60,883 nt of DNA from Serratia sp. DD3 (lineage in GTDB: Bacteria > Pseudomonadota > Gammaproteobacteria > Enterobacterales > Enterobacteriaceae). Below, piece after piece: positions 56,191 to 60,883 of this stretch. The stretch spans positions 1-60,883 of the forward strand of contig NZ_AYKS02000087.1 of the NCBI RefSeq assembly GCF_000496755.2, read 5' to 3'. A program made the position numbers and the translations under genes. The notes beneath the pieces are model-generated. The model made no database searches. It worked only from the letters and a program-made list of their open reading frames with translations, and had not been told where the DNA came from. Each line of letters starts with the position of its first letter. Position 1 is the stretch's first letter.

Positions 56191-57180
56191 TCAGGACTCC
56201 CTCAGCAATTTGCGTTTTTCATTCCATGCGGTACTACTGATACTCACCAAAATGATTGCGCCACTGAAAACCGTATGCCAGTAAGAAGAGACGCTCAGTA
56301 GCGTCAGTCCATTTTGCAAAAATGCCAGCAACATGACACCGAGCACTGTGCCAGTTAATGTGCCACGACCGCCGCTCATGCTGGTGCCACCGAGCACCAC
56401 CGCTGCCAATACCGTCAGCTCAAATCCCATCAAGGAGTTAGGTGCAACCGATTGAGAAATCTGTGCCTGAACCACCGCCGCAACCCCCGCCAGCAACCCC
56501 ATGTAGCCATAGACATACAGATGCAATCGCAGAATGTTAATCCCTAAACGGGAAGCCGCATCTTTGTTGCTGCCCATCGCAAATATCTGCCGCCCAAGGC
56601 GCGTGTAATTCATCAGCACACCGGTAAAGATAATGGTGGCCGCCAGACAAAATAGCGGTAATGTCAGGCCATAGTCATAACCGTCGCTGCCGGTAAACGA
56701 GAACCAGTTAATCCCGGTCATAAACCAGTCTGGAAAGCCGTACAGCCAGGTGCCGTTAGTGACATAAACCAGTAAGCCGTAAAACAGATTCAACGTGGCA
56801 ATGGTGATAATAATCGCCGGTACTTTCAGCCAATACACCAGCAATCCATTCACCAACCCCAGCACACAACCCACGGTCATCGCCAAAACGAAAGCAAGCG
56901 GAAAGCTGCCACCGTGGGTAATGACCCATGATGCCATCACGTATTGTGCGATTGCCGTTACTGCCGGGAATGAGATATCAATACCACCGGCGATCAGTAC
57001 GACAAACAGCCCACAAGCCAGAATCCCCAAAATGGCATAACTGGTCGCAACATCGGTTAAGTTACCTAATGTCAGGAACTCCGAACTTTTCAAGCTCAGA
57101 CCGATAACCAGTAGCAATATCAGCAGGCCGAGATAAAACTCATGCCGCCCCGTCAGTTGACGCAGTTTTAGCTTATCCAT
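56191..57180 (-). CDS. sugar ABC transporter permease (RbsC family), first
   Basis: A 329-residue inner-membrane permease. ACGLFVVLIAGGIDISFPAV near residue 60 and VVLGGTSMSGGRGTLTGTVLG near 265 (read as VVLGGTSMSGG and GRGTLTGT) are the conserved BPD_transp_2 motifs. It overlaps the ATPase gene by 8 bp. It is clearly related to the following permease but diverged, in line with two distinct halves of the membrane channel. Confidence 0.92.
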   Translation of the reverse strand: MDKLKLRQLTGRHEFYLGLLILLLVIGLSLKSSEFLTLGNLTDVATSYAILGILACGLFVVLIAGGIDISFPAVTAIAQYVMASWVITHGGSFPLAFVLAMTVGCVLGLVNGLLVYWLKVPAIIITIATLNLFYGLLVYVTNGTWLYGFPDWFMTGINWFSFTGSDGYDYGLTLPLFCLAATIIFTGVLMNYTRLGRQIFAMGSNKDAASRLGINILRLHLYVYGYMGLLAGVAAVVQAQISQSVAPNSLMGFELTVLAAVVLGGTSMSGGRGTLTGTVLGVMLLAFLQNGLTLLSVSSYWHTVFSGAIILVSISSTAWNEKRKLLRES

Positions 57181-58669
57181 TGACCACCTCGGCTATCTCT
57201 TGTTCGGTACACTGATGAGGGTAAAACTCAGCGACCAGTTCACCTTTGCGCATCACCAGCACCCGATGGCTGTTGTAATAAGCCTCCGAGATCTCGTCAC
57301 AAATCATCAAGACTGCCATCCCCTGCTCTGCCAACGCCTTGGCAATGTGGTAAATCCCCTCTTTGTTGGCGATATCCACCCCCACCGTCGGCGAATCGAG
57401 GATCAAAATACGCGGTTGCGTTGCCACCCATTTAGCAATGGCAATCCGCTGAGCATTACCCCCCGATAGTGTTTTTACTGGTAGCGCGGTATCCGATACT
57501 TTGATGTTCAGATCCTGCACCAACTGATTGACCAGCTCAGTGGCTTTAGCGTGATCCAGCAATCCACTACGAGTATGCAATTTGTCGAAAACCGAAACGA
57601 TAGTGTTGTCATAGATTGACTGTTCCATGATCAATCCCTGCGTTAGACGATCCTCAGAGACATAGCCTATCCCGTGGCGGATCGCGTCACGGTTATGACG
57701 AAAATGCACTTGTTCACCGGCTACCCATACCTCACCACTATCAGGTTGGGTCATGCCAAATAAGCTCAGACACAGCTCAGTGCGGCCTGCACCTAACAGA
57801 CCGGTAATAGAAACAATTTCCCCCTGATGGAGGGTTAAATCGATATTACGAAATTGCGCCCCTCGGCTAAGTTTTCTTACTTCCAGCAATGGCTCGGCCT
57901 TCGCGGCCAGCGGGGGGAGCTGGCTGTAAGTAAAGCGTTGACCAGTCATCAGGAACGCCAGCTCATGGCTATCTAATTCGCTGGCAGGCCAAGTGCCAAT
58001 CAACTTACCATCGCGCATCACACTGATACGGTCAGCCACTTCCATCACCTCATCCAACCGGTGACTGACGAACACCACACAGATACCTTGTGATTTGAGG
58101 TCGCGTACCACATTCAGCAAACCTTTCACTTCCTGACTGGTCAGCGAGGCGGTAGGTTCATCCATAATGACCAAGCGAGCATCGGCGGCGATAGCGCGGC
58201 AAATCGCCACTAACTGGCGGTCAGCAATGGAGAGTTGTTCAACTTTTTTATCTGGATCAAGGGTGACGCCCACTCGCTGCATGGCGGCTAATGCACGCTC
58301 ACGCATACTCTTGCGTTTCACCCAAAAATCACCGCCAGGCAGATAACGGTGAACAGCAATATTCTCGGATACGCTTAAATTGGGGAATAATGACAGGTCT
58401 TGATAAATAACCTGTACACCATAAAAGAATGAGAGTTGTGGCGTAAACTGATGAAACAGCTTACCGTCTATCAGGATACTTGCGCCTTTCTCTGGCTGAT
58501 AAACTCCTGAAATCACTTTGATAATGGTGCTTTTGCCGCAGCCATTCTGGCCTGCCAGACAGTGCACTTCTCCTTTATTCAGCGTAAGATTCACGTTATC
58601 CAGCGCCAGCACGCCGGGGAATCGCTTACTGATATGTTCAAGAGTGATAAATGCGTTAGCCTGTGTCAT
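57173..58669 (-). CDS. sugar ABC transporter ATPase with two nucleotide-binding domains (RbsA family)
   Basis: A 498-residue cytoplasmic ATPase. The first domain has Walker A GQNGCGKSTI near 40, signature LSIADRQLVAI near 143 and Walker B LVIMDEPTASL near 162. The second domain has a degenerate P-loop region GLLGAGRTE near 290, signature LSGGNAQRIAI near 400 and RILILDSPTVGVD near 420. This asymmetry is normal for ribose-type ATPases. It powers uptake through the two permeases. Confidence 0.94.
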   Translation of the reverse strand: MTQANAFITLEHISKRFPGVLALDNVNLTLNKGEVHCLAGQNGCGKSTIIKVISGVYQPEKGASILIDGKLFHQFTPQLSFFYGVQVIYQDLSLFPNLSVSENIAVHRYLPGGDFWVKRKSMRERALAAMQRVGVTLDPDKKVEQLSIADRQLVAICRAIAADARLVIMDEPTASLTSQEVKGLLNVVRDLKSQGICVVFVSHRLDEVMEVADRISVMRDGKLIGTWPASELDSHELAFLMTGQRFTYSQLPPLAAKAEPLLEVRKLSRGAQFRNIDLTLHQGEIVSITGLLGAGRTELCLSLFGMTQPDSGEVWVAGEQVHFRHNRDAIRHGIGYVSEDRLTQGLIMEQSIYDNTIVSVFDKLHTRSGLLDHAKATELVNQLVQDLNIKVSDTALPVKTLSGGNAQRIAIAKWVATQPRILILDSPTVGVDIANKEGIYHIAKALAEQGMAVLMICDEISEAYYNSHRVLVMRKGELVAEFYPHQCTEQEIAEVVNG

Positions 58670-58733
58670 GACAATACCTTCCCTAACGCCGTAATGATGG
58701 CGCTATTTTATGCAGCCATTGGGTGGTGGTCAG

Positions 58734-58760
58734 AGCGGCAGGGCTATTCTCCCGCCGCCT
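58734..58760 (-). other. intercistronic hairpin in the sugar operon
   Basis: AGCGGCAGGG and CCCGCCGCCT pair at 8 of 10 positions around a 7-base loop, between the binding-protein and ATPase genes. There is no T-run. Such hairpins protect the upstream message, so the binding protein can be made in excess, as in other ABC sugar operons. Confidence 0.5.
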
Positions 58761-58829
58761 GTTTCACTGATAACTTATTTCTTACCAATAAATTATGTTT
58801 ACAACTATCCCTGGTGTGGCGACTGAAAA

Positions 58830-59816
58830 TCAGAAACCTAATGTTTTTGCATTATCTTTGGTAACTTCGAGAATTTTGTTAAAACGAATCACCCCTTTTT
58901 CACTATCGACATCAGCTTTACCCAAACCTTCAATGGTCAGTTCCGGCGTGATTTTTTGCCCTTTCAGCAGTTGATCAGCAATAACCACCACCGCAAAACC
59001 CGCATCTTTCGGATCCCACAGCAATGTTTTCTTGATATCACCGCGCATCAGATAAGGTGCAGCCTGTGCTGGCATCGCAATACCGACGACGGCAATTTGA
59101 TCTTTAGCCCGCTTCTTGGCAACCGCCTGACCGGCACCGATTGGCCCCAGTGAGCCAAATCCAATGATCCCTTTCATTTGCGGATAGGTCTTCATCAGAT
59201 CCAGTGTGGTGGAGTAAGACTTATCAATGTTCTCCGCCACTGGCAGGCGCGGGGTCACTTCGAACATGTCCGGGTATTTCTCTTTCTGATATTTAATAGC
59301 GTAATCGGCCCAAGCGTTATGCAGCGGCACAGTCAGCGAGCCTACATAAATGGCATAGCCACCTTTACCACCCATCGCTTTTGCCAACTCATCCATATTA
59401 GCCTGAGCATATTTTTCACTATCGATAGTCTCAACATCCCACTGACCGATACGCTGATCCGGAGATTCATGGGTTAACACCACAATGCCTTTCTCTTGTG
59501 CTTTTTTCAGTACCGGTTCCAACACCTTAGCATCATTCGGAACCACAATAATGGCATCAACATTTTTGGCGATAAGGTCTTCAATTACTTTAACTTGCTG
59601 TGCTGGATCGGGTGTTGCCGGCCCAACCTGATAAGCATTAACATCCAATTTTTTTGCCGCTTCATTTACGCCAACTTCCATGCGGGTAAACCAAGGAATA
59701 CCGGTAACTTTCGCCACGACAGCAATTTCATGTTTTTTCTCTGCCATCGTTTGCGTGGTAAATAGCATGCATGCAGAAACAACACATGCATTCAGTAATG
59801 CGAGATTAAGTTTCAT
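58830..59816 (-). CDS. periplasmic sugar-binding protein of the ABC transporter
   Basis: A 328-residue type I (Peripla_BP_4) binding protein. The signal peptide runs to about MA|EKKHEIAVV. IPWFTRMEVGVNEAAKKL near 40, the ribose-family motif DAIIVVPNDAKVLEP near 85, and THESPDQ near 115 are seen; the order and loop WDPKDAG near 265 recall LsrB and rhizopine/erythritol-type proteins more than RbsB. The ligand is not determined by sequence. First gene of the minus-strand operon, so its promoter must be in the gap upstream. Confidence 0.9.
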   Translation of the reverse strand: MKLNLALLNACVVSACMLFTTQTMAEKKHEIAVVAKVTGIPWFTRMEVGVNEAAKKLDVNAYQVGPATPDPAQQVKVIEDLIAKNVDAIIVVPNDAKVLEPVLKKAQEKGIVVLTHESPDQRIGQWDVETIDSEKYAQANMDELAKAMGGKGGYAIYVGSLTVPLHNAWADYAIKYQKEKYPDMFEVTPRLPVAENIDKSYSTTLDLMKTYPQMKGIIGFGSLGPIGAGQAVAKKRAKDQIAVVGIAMPAQAAPYLMRGDIKKTLLWDPKDAGFAVVVIADQLLKGQKITPELTIEGLGKADVDSEKGVIRFNKILEVTKDNAKTLGF

Positions 59817-60359
59817 AGCAGTACCTTTTTGTTTTCGTTCAGGTAACGGGTTGGTTGCAGGGTGACGAGCCCATGGTGTTGTACCGTGACGGTATTATTT
59901 TCATGTGGCTGCTTTTCACATGCTGGAGATTAACAAAGGAATACAAGAGGTAGCGAGATGAGTCAGATTGGAATGTGACTCAAGCCCATAATTGCTAAAT
60001 TTAGTGAGTTATTAGGTTAAATTTATGTTAATTAAATATCTTGATGAATAATAATGATCAGATTAATGTTAAAAACAAACCAAAAACAAACCAACCTTTA
60101 ACAGATGAGAAACATAATTAGCGTTTTGATATTCTTGCAGCACGTCATTTGATCCACAGTAATCATGTTCGCTATAACAATTAGCTGGAACTGAGATGAA
60201 GATCTCATTTCCTTATCGCTCTAGGAATTCTAAGGGCACTTTCTGCCATCAATCTCAGTCTTGACCGTGATAAACGTGTTATTTGCATGCAGATAACGTC
60301 AACATCACGTTTAGCGTTGATCTTTTTATTTCACTTCTCCCGGTTATGCAGGAGTGTAT
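59817..60359. promoter_or_regulatory. upstream region of the sugar operon
   Basis: About 540 bp, AT-rich, no credible gene. The operon promoter is expected within the first 200 bp. CATGTGGCTGCTTTTCACATG (split: CATGTGG and TTCACATG, 59909-59930) looks like a CRP half-site pair but with one extra base in the spacer. No regulator gene is adjacent within the window. Confidence 0.4.
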
Positions 60360-60528
60360 CTTTGCTGAAAAATAATAAGACGCTCTATCCCGTTTTGTTG
60401 AAGAGGATATTAAAGAGCAGATATTAAAGAGCTCTATCATATGACGGATGTGAATGTGTATCAGGAGAACATGTTTCACACCAAAATGTTGTTGAAATAT
60501 TTTGATCTGAAACACTATCTGTTCAACG
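60360..60528 (+). pseudogene. speD: fragment of S-adenosylmethionine decarboxylase (speD)
   Basis: Translation of the plus strand gives [10 protein letters not shown], then, after a frameshift, [19 protein letters not shown] and [17 protein letters not shown]. This matches the C-terminal region of E. coli-type SpeD ([20 protein letters not shown] and so on). A 14-bp tandem duplication (60406-60419, 60420-60433) causes the frameshift, stops lie just upstream, the N-terminal two thirds including the pyruvoyl serine are missing, and the similarity ends at 60527 next to an insertion sequence. It is not a working enzyme. Confidence 0.85.
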
Positions 60529-60531
60529 CAC

Positions 60532-60883
60532 TGTTCTTGACCCGCCATCTCCAGACAGCTTTTGTATCTTAAGTTAACGATGCCCGCTGGCGTCGGTATT
60601 CTCTCGGGGAGTGATATCCCAACGCACTATGCGGATGATTTTCATTGTAATGATTGAACGCCGCCGCAAGATTCTGCAGTGCCGTTCTCACATTCGGTTT
60701 TGGCATGAACGCGATGTAGTCTTCCTTCATCGTTTTCACGAACCGCTCTGCCATTCCGTTACTTTGCGGGCTGCTCACCGCTGTTGTACACGGTTCCAGA
60801 TTCAACTCTCTGGCGAACTTCCTTGTATCATGCGCGGTGTACGCTGAACCATTATCCGTCAGCCACTGCACCGGTTTAGCCGG
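60532..60883 (-). mobile_element. IS3-family (IS2 group) element, right end, partial
   Basis: The element enters from the right edge. Its end, TGTTCTTGACCCGCC... with ATCTCCAGACAG, resembles the IS2 terminal repeat (CTCCAGACA core). It abuts the speD fragment, so the IS probably truncated that gene. The left end and orfA lie outside the window. Confidence 0.75.
60569..60883 (-). CDS. IS2-group transposase OrfB, C-terminal part
   Basis: An integrase-fold DDE transposase, open to the window edge (reads [13 protein letters not shown] from the border), 104 residues visible. The second catalytic aspartate is in [13 protein letters not shown] and the glutamate in [32 protein letters not shown] is the family end. 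It matches IS2-type OrfB. No stop interrupts it. Confidence 0.9.
   Translation of the reverse strand, partial: PAKPVQWLTDNGSAYTAHDTRKFARELNLEPCTTAVSSPQSNGMAERFVKTMKEDYIAFMPKPNVRTALQNLAAAFNHYNENHPHSALGYHSPREYRRQRASLT

Noticed and set aside
59909..59930. CRP-like TGTGG...TCACA upstream of the sugar operon
   Set aside because: The spacer is 7 instead of 6 bases; mentioned only as weak.
60279..60548. Minus-strand 89-codon frame near the right end
   Set aside because: It is antisense to the speD fragment, which has strong family similarity on the plus strand.
1..60883. tRNA or rRNA genes
   Set aside because: No stretch with tRNA-like arms or rRNA similarity was noticed; a covariance-model search would settle it.

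Overview
The window is chromosomal DNA of an enterobacterium, most likely Yersinia or a close relative. The evidence is E. coli-like synteny of the ndh-to-ptsG, holB-to-rpmF and rne-pyrC-dinI-bssS blocks, an IS110-family (IS1111 group) element resembling Yersinia IS1328, and intergenic palindromes of the kind common in Yersinia and Serratia. The species call is inference.

Layout: (1) 1-1.9 kb: the tail of an unidentified gene, a complete IS1328-like element, and two 113-bp direct repeats plus 30-bp subrepeats that look like insertion-sequence debris. (2) 1.9-10.4 kb: yqeA, hyuA, ygeY, ygeX and ygeW on the minus strand, divergent from the sigma-54 activator ygeV. This is part of the gene set known for anaerobic uric acid/purine degradation. 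Hairpins lie in three of its four gene gaps, one of them a real terminator. (3) 10.5-30 kb: core genes on the minus strand: ndh, ycfP, nagZ, thiK, lpoB, hinT, ptsG, ycfH, holB, tmk, mltG, pabC, the fatty-acid cluster fabF-acpP-fabG-fabD-fabH-plsX, rpmF, yceD and rluC, with yceF on the plus strand. fhuE and ycfL, present in E. coli K-12, are missing. (4) 30-36 kb: rne with its autoregulatory leader, pyrC, LexA-controlled dinI, and bssS.

(5) 36-49.5 kb: a more variable stretch: an RcsA-like LuxR regulator, tqsA, yceJ-yceI, an Old Yellow Enzyme, lpxL, a YciI-like protein, a POT peptide transporter, cvrA, a Trk potassium channel subunit and an unrecognised protein. Palindromic repeats and 7-, 10- and 15-bp tandem repeats lie between them. 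(6) 49.9-52.6 kb: a DUF2157/DUF4401 membrane protein overlapping a GDYXXLXY protein, of unknown function. (7) 53-59.8 kb: a six-gene sugar operon: periplasmic binding protein, double ATPase, two permeases, FGGY kinase and a SIS isomerase resembling arabinose-5-phosphate isomerases. (8) 60.3-60.9 kb: a frameshifted fragment of speD cut by the end of an IS2-type element that runs off the window.

The strongest leads are the ygeW/ygeV regulatory region with its purine gene cluster, the pentose-type operon with its built-in isomerase, the tandem repeats beside genes, and the speD relic. No tRNA, rRNA or CRISPR array was seen.
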